A stretch of 64,000 nt of DNA from Pseudolactococcus sp041800635 (GCA_047833645.1 CP181259.1:620001-684000), one strand, 5' to 3'. Positions 25,931 through 34,278 are shown, numbered from the stretch's first letter. Numbers and translations: made by a program. The notes: a model not told the origin generated them from the letters alone.

Positions 25931-26293
25931 TCATAAACCTTTTAGCAAGTTGCTCCACGCTTGGTTAGTTCGTTCCGTCTTGTCGGTGCTAACTCCGTAC
26001 TTACTTTCGTATTCAGATTCGATCTGTTGCATAGCTTTTTGTTTAGCGGTTTCAATTTCTTTGTCACGCTTTAACTTATTATCATTGTAATTTCTTTCGG
26101 CAACCTGCTGCATCAATCCATTAATCTCATCGCGTTCAGCGTTCTTCTTGTCTCTCATCTTGTCAAAGGCTTCTTTACTCTGCTGTCTGCTCGTCTCCTC
26201 TCTTTCTTTGCGTTCAATCTCTGCGCCTTTTCGGATGTCCTCCACCCAGTTGCCTGTGTGTTGTTGGCTGTTGTCTTTGGTTGTTTCTGTCAT
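25931..26293 (-). CDS. Charged coiled-coil protein of the element
   Basis: 120 aa, almost entirely charged helix (ERKEREETSRQQSKEAF, RDKEIETAKQKAMQQIE), no membrane segment, no known domain. It follows the 191-aa gene by 13 nt and both look like one late operon. Its composition resembles phage scaffold or assembly-interfering proteins, but that is analogy only. I do not recognise the family. Confidence 0.6.
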   Translation of the reverse strand: MTETTKDNSQQHTGNWVEDIRKGAEIERKEREETSRQQSKEAFDKMRDKKNAERDEINGLMQQVAERNYNDNKLKRDKEIETAKQKAMQQIESEYESKYGVSTDKTERTNQAWSNLLKGL

Positions 26294-26306
26294 AATATTC
26301 CCCTTT

Positions 26307-26882
26307 TTATTCTACTGTCATGTCATCAAGAAATGTATTGCCTAAGTATTTAAAGTTATAAACATTTCGGACTGAGTTGGCACGTTTATACTCTACCTCG
26401 CGCGTTATTCTGGTACCGTTTGCCGCGACTAAACAATCAGCGTCTTTATAAATATCATACTGCGCAATACTTAACAACTCATCAGCTTTATGGTATACCG
26501 CGTTAGATTCATCAGCCAATGCCTTTAGTTCTGCCATTAGCTTAGCGCCCTTAATATTCAACTCGTCTTGTAACTTATCGGCAGCCTTTTCAATATCTGA
26601 GACCATTTGATTATACTCATCTTTAGAAACTAATGGTGTATTTTGCGATTTGTCTAACTGCTTTTGGTACAGTTCAATGGCGTTTTGAGATGACCAGATA
26701 CCATCTTTAGCCTTATTATACGCTTCAAGGTCTGCGGTCTCCTCAGAGGTTGTCAGTTTCTCGCTAGCTATCTTCAATGCTTGTTTAGCTTTAACGATAT
26801 TTTCCTGATACTTTTCAATATCTGTTAGGTTTGTACTCTTTAGGCTAGATAGTTTAGATTCGATTTCTTTGAATGTTTTCAT
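26307..26882 (-). CDS. Coiled-coil protein of unknown function
   Basis: 191 aa. Residues 1-130 form long amphipathic helices (KTFKEIESKLSSLKS, VSDIEKAADKLQDEL); the C-terminal 60 residues look globular (DCLVAANGTRITREVEYKRA). It has a good ribosome site (GGAG) and precedes the 120-aa charged gene. This position, after replication genes in a satellite, is where capsid-size or packaging-interference genes are often found. Function not recognised. Confidence 0.6.
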   Translation of the reverse strand: MKTFKEIESKLSSLKSTNLTDIEKYQENIVKAKQALKIASEKLTTSEETADLEAYNKAKDGIWSSQNAIELYQKQLDKSQNTPLVSKDEYNQMVSDIEKAADKLQDELNIKGAKLMAELKALADESNAVYHKADELLSIAQYDIYKDADCLVAANGTRITREVEYKRANSVRNVYNFKYLGNTFLDDMTVE

Positions 26883-27002
26883 TTTGGTTTCTCCTGTATT
26901 TATTTGTTAGTAGAATTATAGTAGTAAAATGTAGTGAAAATCCATGGTTCATGGTGGTCGGCTCTGTGCTGTAGTGTTTAACTTGATATATTGCTCTATC
27001 AT

Positions 27003-27203
27003 CTATGCCCCCGCTGGTTCAATATAAGTCACATTGTTTAGGATAATGATCTTACCTGATTCGGTCACGAGTGGCTCAGGTTCATTCTCGGGATCCGTCA
27101 CATTCAAATCATGTAAGGCATAATCCAATTGCTGTTGGTTAACTGCTTCCACAATGCTCCCGCCACCTATAAAATAGAATGTATAATATTTAATTTTTTC
27201 CAT
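27003..27203 (-). CDS. Small hypothetical protein of the element
   Basis: 66 aa from the ATG at 27203, preferred because AGGAG is 10 nt upstream; an ATG at 27212 forms an ATGA overlap with the preceding gene but lies only 1 nt from the ribosome site. Mostly beta in appearance (YYTFYFIGGGSIVEA, GKIIILNNVTYIEP). No recognised domain. Confidence 0.55.
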   Translation of the reverse strand: MEKIKYYTFYFIGGGSIVEAVNQQQLDYALHDLNVTDPENEPEPLVTESGKIIILNNVTYIEPAGA

Positions 27204-27208
27204 TGTTT

Positions 27209-27673
27209 TCATTCTCCTAACTCAATGCCAATCATTTCAGCAATACGCTGTAAGCCGTTCATGTTCATGTCTGCCAAGTCTTGCTGTCTGATAACCGTAC
27301 CGTCCGCGTATGTTGGTACATGGTTAGGGTCGCTCGTAAACATGCTATCATTAAGAGAATAAAGCTCTTTGAGTTCATCAGCCAATGTCACAACGTTTTG
27401 GGGTTCGTCTTGTTCTTCCTTGTCTAGCTTTCGTAAATCTTCATAATTTTCAAGTGTGATGTCTCCACGTTTTAATTCTTCGTGCATATCTAGGTCAATG
27501 CCTAAATTATCGCAAAGATAACCGAGTGAGTCGTCAAACATTTGTAAGCGTTCAACCTCTGATAAATCTTTGTCCTTTTGTGTAAATAAGTCTACAATCT
27601 CATTCAAAGCGCCCGCTAGTTTTAAATTAGTTTCAGTTTCTGCGTTCATTGTTTCATTTTTTGTGTTAGTCAT
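27209..27673 (-). CDS. Hypothetical acidic protein of the element
   Basis: 154 aa from ATG 27673 (GGAG 9 nt upstream); a frame from 27688 adds five residues. Strongly acidic and helical (EIVDLFTQKDKDLSEVERL, LRKLDKEEQDEP), no membrane segment and no motif recognised. Translationally coupled to the 66-aa gene downstream. Confidence 0.6.
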   Translation of the reverse strand: MTNTKNETMNAETETNLKLAGALNEIVDLFTQKDKDLSEVERLQMFDDSLGYLCDNLGIDLDMHEELKRGDITLENYEDLRKLDKEEQDEPQNVVTLADELKELYSLNDSMFTSDPNHVPTYADGTVIRQQDLADMNMNGLQRIAEMIGIELGE

Positions 27674-27768
27674 TTTTAAATTCTCCATTTTCTTTTTATG
27701 TTAGGTTTTGTTAGGTAGTATAAGTTAAATGCCTATAAAGTAGGCTCGCGCGCACCATTTTTCATAAA

Positions 27769-28218
27769 TCATTCTCCCTCTATTTTTAAATCATTTAAAT
27801 CAAGCCCCATGATGACAAGGTAACAACGTGCTGGATAATACCAGCCAACATCATAATCAAAAATCTTGACTTGAATATCACGCTCTTTTGCCCAAGTCTC
27901 TATCATGTTCCGATGTTTTTCAATATTGTCAGGGTCTCCGTACGGTTGATAGACTAGAATAGGCTTGCCGCCTTTTCGCTTATACATATAGCCATGGTCG
28001 TACTCTGGTGGTCTCTCACACGTCAATGTCATTCCATGGTCTCCGCCTGTTTCAAAATACCGTCTTAGTGTTGAATAGGCTGGTAAACCATTACAATAAC
28101 TATAAAATTCATTATTTTTTATGAACCTGTGCCATTTTTCGAGATCTGTATAAGTTTGATAATCTCCATACGGTCTAACAAAAGGGAACTTACTCAAATC
28201 AATTTTAGTAAATTTCAT
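27769..28218 (-). CDS. Hypothetical protein next to the candidate origin
   Basis: 149 aa, rich in aromatic residues (RPYGDYQTYTDLEKWHRF, YDHGYMYKRKGGKP, DYDVGWYYPARCYLVIM). Good AAGGAG ribosome site. No domain recognised and no signal peptide. It is the first gene after the iteron region downstream of the VapE-type gene. Confidence 0.6.
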   Translation of the reverse strand: MKFTKIDLSKFPFVRPYGDYQTYTDLEKWHRFIKNNEFYSYCNGLPAYSTLRRYFETGGDHGMTLTCERPPEYDHGYMYKRKGGKPILVYQPYGDPDNIEKHRNMIETWAKERDIQVKIFDYDVGWYYPARCYLVIMGLDLNDLKIEGE

Positions 28219-28239
28219 GTATAATCTCCTTGTTCTTAA

Positions 28240-28470
28240 TGACTACCTTGACTACCAAGTGACAACCGGCTAAGACTATATAAAATATAGCTTTGTAGAC
28301 ATTAGTAGTTGTTTAGTAGTAGGTAGTCAACTTCTACGCGCCTTATAGTATATATATATATTATTATTATTATTATTATTTTAATATATATGACTACTGA
28401 CTACTTAGCACCCTTATAGCCTTTTATTTAAAGGGGTTTAGGTGGTTGTCATTTGGTAGTCGTGTAGTCG
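28240..28470. other. Candidate replication origin: iterons around an AT tract
   Basis: At least six full copies and one partial copy of an 8-bp motif TGACTAC(C/T) in either orientation: 28240-28247, 28249-28256, 28322-28329 (inverted), 28391-28398, 28398-28405, 28455-28462 (inverted) and 28463-28470 (inverted, partial). They flank an AT-only tract (about 28349-28390, TA then ATT repeats). It lies in the 282-bp gap directly downstream of the replication ATPase gene. Repeats seen; origin function inferred. Confidence 0.6.
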
Positions 28471-28500
28471 TTTTTCAGTCATTTTATGTTTCACAATGTT

Positions 28501-29892
28501 TCACACTATTTTTTTATAACCTCTTGTTACTCTTTTGCCGAATTTAATTGAATTTACTTTTTCCCAACCATCGAGATTATCAAAGAATAGTCTAATGATA
28601 TTATCTACATCTTTTGCCTTTTCATCAGGAAACAACTCAGCCATGACATCTAAAACGTTCACGCGGTCACGTTCGATATTTCCGGTGACACACTTGGTTT
28701 CTTGAATAGCTTCACCATTATCTAACATTTGACTGATATAATCTCTACGCTTAAACGCTTGCCAACCATAAAAATCTGCTGGAATAGGTGTTTCGATATA
28801 TGCTTCAAGCTGTTCGATATAAATATTTTTATTCTTGAACTGCTCTTTTTCTTTATCAAGTAAAGCCTGTTCTTCATCAGTTAAATCAAAAGACTTATTT
28901 TTGCGCCACAACTTGACAACTCCACCCCAAAACTCTTTTAAAGCGTCCTCGTCAAGTTCCTTGAAGCGTTTAGGCGGTTTAATATCCTTGCTTACTCGGA
29001 TAGGAAGAAAACGCCTGTCGCCTGTCGCGTCTCGTAAATGCTCATTTTTATTAGTAGTTCGGATAATGACAAAATTTTTGTCAACTTGAATATTCTTACG
29101 TGCATAAGGTGGGCGGTACTGAAATTCTTGCTGTGTTATGATTTTTTTAAGTTGTCCAAAAGTTGTGTTACGGTCATTACTTGCTACCATTTCATCATCA
29201 TTTACACCCCAATTCTTAACCATTAGTGCCATATCATCACTTTTATAAAAGGTTCTGATATTATCTGTATAGTATGGTTCAAACAAAAGTCTAATCATGG
29301 TGCTTTTACCTGTGCCTTGATGGCCTACTAAATCAAGTACATTATCAAATTTTTGCTTAGGCTTCATAACCTTAGCTACTGCACCACGAAAGAAAATAGA
29401 GGTCACTAGGCGCGTATAGTTATTATCTACTACACCTAAATAGTCGCTTAGTATTTTAAGAGGGTCTGCCCCTTGATAATCACGTTCAGCAATGAGTAAC
29501 CACTCTTTGAGTGGGTTGTAACTTTGTTCTTTCGCTACCAACTCAACACCGTCAGCGACATCGCTTTTTTTAAAGTCCACACCATACTTTTCAGCAATAT
29601 AGAAGCGAACGCTATTGATTAAGCTGTCGTCAATTTGTTGCATGGGTTCAGTTGTAGCGCCACCAATTTGACCAAATTTCGCAAGCTCAACATCATAAGT
29701 AAATAGGTTATACATGAAAGAACCTTTGATGCTGTTGTCTCCTCTTAAAATTTTCGCCAAGTTTGTTAGACTAGGGATAACTTTATCCTTTGAATTAAGC
29801 TGTAGCCCTAGACTGTTGTCCTCTGTTTCTCTCTTAGTTGTCAAGTCGATCATTTTTTTATTTGTGTTATCATTCAATTGTTGTGATGTCAT
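28501..29892 (-). CDS. VapE/virulence-associated E-family replication ATPase
   Basis: 463 aa. Walker A GHQGTGKST around residue 200, an acidic Walker B-like stretch, and the family ending TTNKNEHLRDATGDRRFLPI that carries the arginine finger. The C-terminal winged-helix-like region (IETPIPADFYGWQAFKRRDY) is present. This is the helicase half of the primase-helicase modules used by P4-like and SaPI-like satellites and prophages. AAGGGAC precedes the ATG. The usual primase half is reduced to a short remnant just upstream. Confidence 0.85.
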   Translation of the reverse strand: MTSQQLNDNTNKKMIDLTTKRETEDNSLGLQLNSKDKVIPSLTNLAKILRGDNSIKGSFMYNLFTYDVELAKFGQIGGATTEPMQQIDDSLINSVRFYIAEKYGVDFKKSDVADGVELVAKEQSYNPLKEWLLIAERDYQGADPLKILSDYLGVVDNNYTRLVTSIFFRGAVAKVMKPKQKFDNVLDLVGHQGTGKSTMIRLLFEPYYTDNIRTFYKSDDMALMVKNWGVNDDEMVASNDRNTTFGQLKKIITQQEFQYRPPYARKNIQVDKNFVIIRTTNKNEHLRDATGDRRFLPIRVSKDIKPPKRFKELDEDALKEFWGGVVKLWRKNKSFDLTDEEQALLDKEKEQFKNKNIYIEQLEAYIETPIPADFYGWQAFKRRDYISQMLDNGEAIQETKCVTGNIERDRVNVLDVMAELFPDEKAKDVDNIIRLFFDNLDGWEKVNSIKFGKRVTRGYKKIV

Positions 29893-29902
29893 ATAGTCCC
29901 TT

Positions 29903-30052
29903 CTAGTTCATTTTAAAAACGCTTTTCCATATTGTCGCCAATTCATCATCATCTAATGGCGGACTTGTTCGGCTGTTAAAAGTCTGTAATAAGTCCATGC
30001 AAGTGTTCGGCTCTATGCCAATCTTGCGCCAATAGTTCCATTTCCATGCCTC
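29903..30052 (-). pseudogene. Remnant of a primase C-terminal (PriCT-like) region
   Basis: Fifty codons between two stops read NYWRKIGIEPNTCMDLLQTF then SPPLDDDELATIWKSVFK, the usual end of prim-pol/PriCT_1 proteins that precede VapE-type ATPases. No start codon fits its upstream ribosome site: the ATG behind TTTAGGAGG is in another frame and gives 23 aa. It is in frame with the preceding 101-aa gene, separated only by a TAG at 30053-30055. The catalytic primase domain itself is absent. Confidence 0.5.
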
Positions 30053-30358
30053 CTAAATTTTAATGAACCAATGCGTTACCATAAAATCATCGACCCGCTC
30101 GCCCTCATAAAGTTCCCACCCCCAACTGTGTTCTAGGGCTTTTTTTAACTCAGCTTTAGCCTCGTCAATGTCGATAAATATTGACACATAGCTTTTAAAT
30201 TCGTCTGGTACAGTTGGAATTACAACCGGCACATGCTGATCCCAATATTTTTCATAATTCCATTGATTTGCCCGTTTTGCGATGTAGTAAAATTTACTTT
30301 GGCCGGCGAAAAACTTATCTATTTTTTTACCAGTCCAAAAATCTTTTTTAGTTTCCAT
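30053..30358 (-). CDS. Hypothetical protein of the element
   Basis: 101 aa, mixed alpha/beta with many aromatic residues (FYYIAKRANQWNYEKYW, HSWGWELYEGE). No domain recognised. Its TAG stop is followed in the same frame by the primase remnant, so it could be the front of a protein now split by a nonsense codon, though its own sequence does not look like a primase. Confidence 0.5.
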   Translation of the reverse strand: METKKDFWTGKKIDKFFAGQSKFYYIAKRANQWNYEKYWDQHVPVVIPTVPDEFKSYVSIFIDIDEAKAELKKALEHSWGWELYEGERVDDFMVTHWFIKI

Positions 30359-30422
30359 TTGATACCCTCATTTCCTTTTGTTTTTAAGTTTTTTAATTGT
30401 TTTATCTGACGTGTCAATCAAA

Positions 30423-30641
30423 TCATCCGATTGAAAAATCGCCTTTATTAAACGCCGCCATATTTTGAGGTGTATTGACGTAAAAATTTAAATTATCGCT
30501 AAATCCATTTTTGTTGTAATCCCCTACCATGCTTTTTGCGGCAGCTGGCGTGATATTAAATTTTTTAGCTGCTTGTCTAAAACTTAAATCGTTGATACCG
30601 TCAAAGTCTTTTTCTGTAAGTTCTATTTTTTTCATTTTCAT
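30423..30641 (-). CDS. Small HTH-like protein of the element
   Basis: 72 aa with a likely helix-turn-helix: SFRQAAKKFNITPAAAKSMV. GAGAGGT ribosome site. Its leader (30636-30675) is duplicated upstream of the integrase gene. Perhaps a regulator; no family recognised. Confidence 0.55.
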   Translation of the reverse strand: MKMKKIELTEKDFDGINDLSFRQAAKKFNITPAAAKSMVGDYNKNGFSDNLNFYVNTPQNMAAFNKGDFSIG

Positions 30642-30675
30642 TTCTTACCTCTCAATTCACTTTGTCTTGCCTGAC
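30636..30675. repeat. Dispersed repeat, copy 1 (second copy at 34816-34852)
   Basis: 22 identical bases (30636-30657 = 34816-34837, starting TTTCATTTCTTACC) followed by a shared GTCTTGCCTGAC. Copy 1 covers the ribosome site and start of the 72-aa gene; copy 2 is in the integrase leader, in the opposite sense relative to its gene. Confidence 0.75.
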
Positions 30676-30691
30676 TAAGTTTATTTATTGT

Positions 30692-31102
30692 TTAAAAGTT
30701 GCCTAGTACCTTGATAGTTGTTTCAAGTTTTGAAAGCCTTAAAAGGTGCTTGATGTAATCTTGATAATCTGAAAAATTTTGTGGGTTTTGTAATTCTTTG
30801 GCTAGCTCTGTATCAATTTCATTTGAGTGTTGCCAGCCATGAATTAATGTTTTGATACCGTCATGTAAAATATGCAATTCCTCGGTAGATGTATTCATCA
30901 GCATGTTGTCGTATTCATGTTCTAATTGCTTGTTTATAAGGCTTACCGCATGAGGTAGATTATGAACCTGTATAGTATCATTGCCGTCATACAGTTTTAA
31001 AATGGCTCTCTCACGGGCGATCATGTCCATTGAATCCGCAAATAAATCAGCCTGTTCTTTGTCAGATTTTTTCTGAAGTCGTACCTTGTCAAATTTATTC
31101 AT
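30692..31102 (-). CDS. Hypothetical helical protein of the element
   Basis: 136 aa, all-helical (KKSDKEQADLFADSMDMIA, LHDGIKTLIHGWQHSNEID). GAGAGG ribosome site 6 nt upstream. No recognised domain. Lies 12 nt after the 94-aa gene in the leftward early operon. Confidence 0.6.
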   Translation of the reverse strand: MNKFDKVRLQKKSDKEQADLFADSMDMIARERAILKLYDGNDTIQVHNLPHAVSLINKQLEHEYDNMLMNTSTEELHILHDGIKTLIHGWQHSNEIDTELAKELQNPQNFSDYQDYIKHLLRLSKLETTIKVLGNF

Positions 31103-31114
31103 ATTGAAGTCCTC

Positions 31115-31399
31115 TCAATCTGCCAAAACTATAAATTTGCATAAATCATCAATCAAATAATAGACCAGGGATGTTTTATAATTAGGCTTATAACGTTGTA
31201 GCCCGTTGTTTTCCCAAGCTGTTAGCGTATTATCAACTATTCCCAACTCTTTAAGCACTTGCTGTTTAGAAATATAAGGTAACATACGCCTAGAATCGCT
31301 CATTTTAGCTTGTATAGCTTCAAACTCACTCATCTTTGCGATTACTTCCTCAGCGATTAAACGGCTTGTGAGGGTGGTTAATGGATCAAATTCACTCAT
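31115..31399 (-). CDS. MerR/excisionase-like HTH protein
   Basis: 94 aa. The C-terminal half has a winged-helix excisionase/MerR pattern: YISKQQVLKELGIVDNTL, TAWENNGLQRYKPNYKTS, then YYLIDDLCKFI. The ATG follows directly on the upstream stop codon (TAA-ATG), so it is translationally coupled. It is the best candidate in the element for a recombination directionality factor; a purely regulatory role is equally possible. Confidence 0.55.
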   Translation of the reverse strand: MSEFDPLTTLTSRLIAEEVIAKMSEFEAIQAKMSDSRRMLPYISKQQVLKELGIVDNTLTAWENNGLQRYKPNYKTSLVYYLIDDLCKFIVLAD

Positions 31400-31909
31400 T
31401 TAATTACCCTCGCTTTTACGTGTTGCGATAATCTCAGCAACTGCATGATATAAAGTATCTGGATCTATGCCAATCACGCTAGAAAGCGCGTGAATATCGT
31501 CAGCACTTAACAAGTCAAAGGCTGTTAAACCATTTTCAAGCCGTTCAAGTTCAATTGTCAAGCCGTCTCGGACAAATTCCCTACCCTTACCCTCTGCTTG
31601 TAACTCGTTGACTAGGTTCGCAACGTCTGCCCATGCCTTGTGCTTACCGTGCATTGCTGCTAAGCGTTCCACTAACTTTTCTTTTAAGGTATAAATTTCT
31701 TTCGCAAGTCGTTTTTTTTCAGCAAACTTTTTCAGTGAGTACAAAACTTGTAATTTTTCTTCCCAACCGTTGCCAAGATATGACTTACCGATTTTACCCT
31801 CTAATTCTTGGATAGCTTCATCAATATCATTTATATTGAAACTTTCAAGGTCTTTTAAAATCCCTAGCCCTGTGAGTGGGTTCGTTCTGTTGTTTTCAAT
31901 CGTTATCAT
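31400..31909 (-). CDS. Hypothetical helical protein of the element
   Basis: 169 aa, helical and charged (KKFAEKKRLAKEIYTLKEKL), ending in ADDIHALSSVIGIDPDTLYH, which could bind a partner. Starts in an ATGA overlap with the 60-aa gene before it and abuts the 94-aa gene after it: a tightly coupled early operon. No domain recognised. Confidence 0.6.
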   Translation of the reverse strand: MITIENNRTNPLTGLGILKDLESFNINDIDEAIQELEGKIGKSYLGNGWEEKLQVLYSLKKFAEKKRLAKEIYTLKEKLVERLAAMHGKHKAWADVANLVNELQAEGKGREFVRDGLTIELERLENGLTAFDLLSADDIHALSSVIGIDPDTLYHAVAEIIATRKSEGN

Positions 31910-32088
31910 GCCACACCTCCGTTCATAAAAGTTGCATAGCTCTTAATGCTGTATAAAGTACGTTCTAAGCCGTTAGCAAGGTATACCGTCCAAGTATGAC
32001 AACTTGGGTCATAATGTACCTGTGCGCCTGCCTGTAAGCCGTGTGTGGGGTATGAGACGTCAATTATATTATTATTTTTTCTATTCAT
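31906..32088 (-). CDS. Small hypothetical protein
   Basis: 60 aa from ATG 32088 (AGGAAG upstream); a frame from 32139 lacks a ribosome site. Contains GLQAGAQVHYDPSCHTWTVY; probably a small beta protein. Function unknown. Confidence 0.5.
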   Translation of the reverse strand: MNRKNNNIIDVSYPTHGLQAGAQVHYDPSCHTWTVYLANGLERTLYSIKSYATFMNGGVA

Positions 32089-32229
32089 TTGTGTAATCTT
32101 CCTATTTTTGGTAAAATAAGAGAAAGCGAAGCCATGCAAGGCTTTCTCTACTATGTTAAAAGTCGTTACTTGGGGAAGTGGTCGGCTTTTTTTGTTGCGA
32201 TCGTGTTCTTTATAGCTTGCTTAATCGGA

Positions 32230-32472
32230 TCATAATCGGAACCAGCCAAAATCATAGCTATAACGATACCCTCCAAGATGGTTTAGCTTTTTCAAAACGC
32301 TAAACCTAAGCGGTGCTATTTCTTCTAACTTATCCCTATATCGTCTTACAAGGTCTGAAACTGCTTTAAAAGTATTTCCCGTTCGCTCTGCGATAATCTC
32401 GGTAGTGGTATAAAAATCTTCATTGCTCGCCTTGGATAGGTCGAGACTGTCAAATAGTACTAGATTATTCAT
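32230..32472 (-). CDS. Antirepressor/Rha-like N-terminal domain protein
   Basis: 80 aa. TTTEIIAERTGNTFKAVSDL followed by RRYRDKLEEI and a GGYRYSYDF ending resembles the DNA-binding N-terminus of phage antirepressor (Rha/ORF6N-like) proteins, without the larger C-terminal domain. Located second after the divergent promoter region, as in phage switch regions. Confidence 0.5.
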   Translation of the reverse strand: MNNLVLFDSLDLSKASNEDFYTTTEIIAERTGNTFKAVSDLVRRYRDKLEEIAPLRFSVLKKLNHLGGYRYSYDFGWFRL

Positions 32473-32511
32473 TTATCCTCTTTCTATTACTTGGTTAAGT
32501 TTGTTCATAGC

Positions 32512-32709
32512 TTAATAGCTTTCAGCAATTGCCGAGACAACCGCGTTGAATACTTTCGTCTTAACGTTTAATGGCTCTTTATCCTTGGTTAGTGTCTTGG
32601 CTGTGCTTTCACTCACACCTAGATACTTAGCGAGGTCTTTTTTTGTCATGAGTTCATCGGCTTGCAATCTGCGCAAGGCTTTCTTCATTTCTGGGGTTAG
32701 TAGTGGCAT
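32512..32709 (-). CDS. Small HTH protein, Cro/AlpA-like
   Basis: 65 aa with a clear helix-turn-helix: MTKKDLAKYLGVSESTAKTL. First leftward gene, divergent from the CI-like repressor across 256 bp that hold repeated palindromic operators. It may be the Cro counterpart or an activator of the early operon. AAGGAG ribosome site. Confidence 0.65.
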   Translation of the reverse strand: MPLLTPEMKKALRRLQADELMTKKDLAKYLGVSESTAKTLTKDKEPLNVKTKVFNAVVSAIAESY

Positions 32710-32765
32710 TTTTTCTCCTTTTTTTATTTTTCAACCATATAAGATATTTACGCTTGCATTAAGAA

Positions 32766-32930
32766 ACCTTATAAGGTAAAATGTAAGCATAGTTAAAACG
32801 ACAACAAACAAACCTATAAACACGCTGAAGATTGTTAATATTTTGTGAGTCGTTTTAAATAAAATTCTCTTACCTAAAACTATCTTACCTTATAAGGTTC
32901 ATTTTGTCAAGCAACAAAACCCTAAAAGGT
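32766..32930. promoter_or_regulatory. Operator region of the element's genetic switch
   Basis: Two identical perfect palindromes ACCTTATAAGGT (32766-32777 and 32887-32898) and one variant ACCCTAAAAGGT (32919-32930). The third lies between a TTGTCA -35 (32904-32909) and the start of the repressor gene, suggesting autoregulation; the first lies just upstream of the divergent HTH gene. Confidence 0.65.
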
Positions 32931-32965
32931 TATTTATGTTTTAGTACTGTCTTGAAAGGCTTGAA

Positions 32966-33571
32966 ATGACTATATTTGAACGCATTAAAAAACTTGCTGA
33001 AAAACAAGGGAAACCATTGCAAAAAATTTCCGATGACCTAGGGTTTGGCGTAAATTATATATACAGACTAAAAACACAACAACCCACTGCAGAAAAACTT
33101 GAACTTATAGCCGATTATTTCCACGTCTCAGTAGATTACTTATTGGGTCGTGAAGAAGATGTAAGTTGGGAACTATGGCAAGATGTTACCGGCTACAGCA
33201 TTGAACAAATCAAAAATGAGATTAGTAGAATGAAATCAGCTAACCATATTTTAGGCGATAAAAATGACTTACAAAATGTAATAGGTCAAGCTGTTGCAAA
33301 CTTAAGCGGTCACGGAGAAACAGAAAGAGGAATCATTGAGGGAGTTTTTCAAGGTATCAATCATTTAAAACATGAAGTGTCTGAAAGATATAAAGACCCT
33401 GAAAAACTCAAGAAATACAATAGCAACGAAAAAGGCTTCAACATTTTACCTGCTAATGCTGATGTTTTTTATGATGATTTAAGTAAAGAAGTATATAGTA
33501 AAATATTTGATATTCTTGAAGTAGCTCAGCGAGACTTAGATAGACTTAAAAATGATTCAAAATCTAGATAA
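32966..33571 (+). CDS. CI/Xre-family repressor
   Basis: 201 aa. N-terminal HTH (FERIKKLAEKQGKPLQKISD, then YRLKTQQPTAEKLELIADYF and HVSVDYLLGRE, the usual Xre ending). The C-terminal half is charged and lacks the Ala-Gly cleavage site and Ser/Lys peptidase pattern of LexA-type repressors. So induction probably does not follow RecA-mediated self-cleavage and could need an antirepressor, as in SaPI Stl systems (inference). AAAGG ribosome site. Confidence 0.8.
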   Translation: MTIFERIKKLAEKQGKPLQKISDDLGFGVNYIYRLKTQQPTAEKLELIADYFHVSVDYLLGREEDVSWELWQDVTGYSIEQIKNEISRMKSANHILGDKNDLQNVIGQAVANLSGHGETERGIIEGVFQGINHLKHEVSERYKDPEKLKKYNSNEKGFNILPANADVFYDDLSKEVYSKIFDILEVAQRDLDRLKNDSKSR

Positions 33572-33681
33572 CATTAAAATACTTAGACACAAAAAAAAGT
33601 ACCATACAAAGCATTTGAATATAGATCGATTAAAAAAGAATCTCCTGAACTTTATAGGTGATTAACACAGAAAGGGAAAAT

Positions 33682-33828
33682 ATGGAAATACCAGTAATCA
33701 AAAAGGTAACTCTCCCGTTACAATCCAAGGATTGTAACGGTGATGACAAAGAAATAAATTCAAAATTAGCTGAATTGGCAAACACAAGCACGGCAACTGT
33801 TCAGCGTATGAAAAAGGTAAAAGTTTAA
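33682..33828 (+). CDS. 48-aa protein with a truncated HTH
   Basis: ATG at 33682 behind GAAAGGG. It ends NSKLAELANTSTATVQRMKK, the first two helices of a ParB-like HTH, then stops. Related in pattern to the remnant at 25274. Either a tiny functional gene or the surviving piece of a longer gene. Confidence 0.4.
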   Translation: MEIPVIKKVTLPLQSKDCNGDDKEINSKLAELANTSTATVQRMKKVKV

Positions 33829-34113
33829 GTGAATAATAGTTCTACAAATTTTGGAGTAATTTAAAGATAGACTGTTTAAAATGACAATTTAATCACTCAC
33901 AACTGTAACCAAAACACATTACTTACCAAAAGGTTTTTCCGTTCTATCTAGATTTTATGCGCTAAAGGTGGAATTATTCTAAACCGCTCAAACGTGATAC
34001 AATAAGACTTACACAGCCTATGACGTTTACTCAAGTCTTTAGGATTATTAAGGAGCATATACAACTAATATAATCAATTATATTCAACCAATGCTACTTT
34101 ATGGAGGTAATAC

Positions 34114-34278
34114 ATGAACAAAGATGAACTAATTTCATTGTCGAACGGGCAAACTGCCACAGTAATAAAGGGTGATGAATCCAATCTAATCCACAGCTAC
34201 ATTGTAAAACTTGAAGATGGGAAACTAAGGGTAATTGATAGAGAAACCCATACTCTTGCACGCATGAAATTTAATTAA
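34114..34278 (+). CDS. 54-aa small protein
   Basis: ATG at 34114 with an ATGGAGGT ribosome site 7 nt away. Sequence looks like a small beta domain (SLSNGQTATVIKGDES, YIVKLEDGKLRVIDRE). Rightward, between repressor and integrase. Function unknown. Confidence 0.5.
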   Translation: MNKDELISLSNGQTATVIKGDESNLIHSYIVKLEDGKLRVIDRETHTLARMKFN

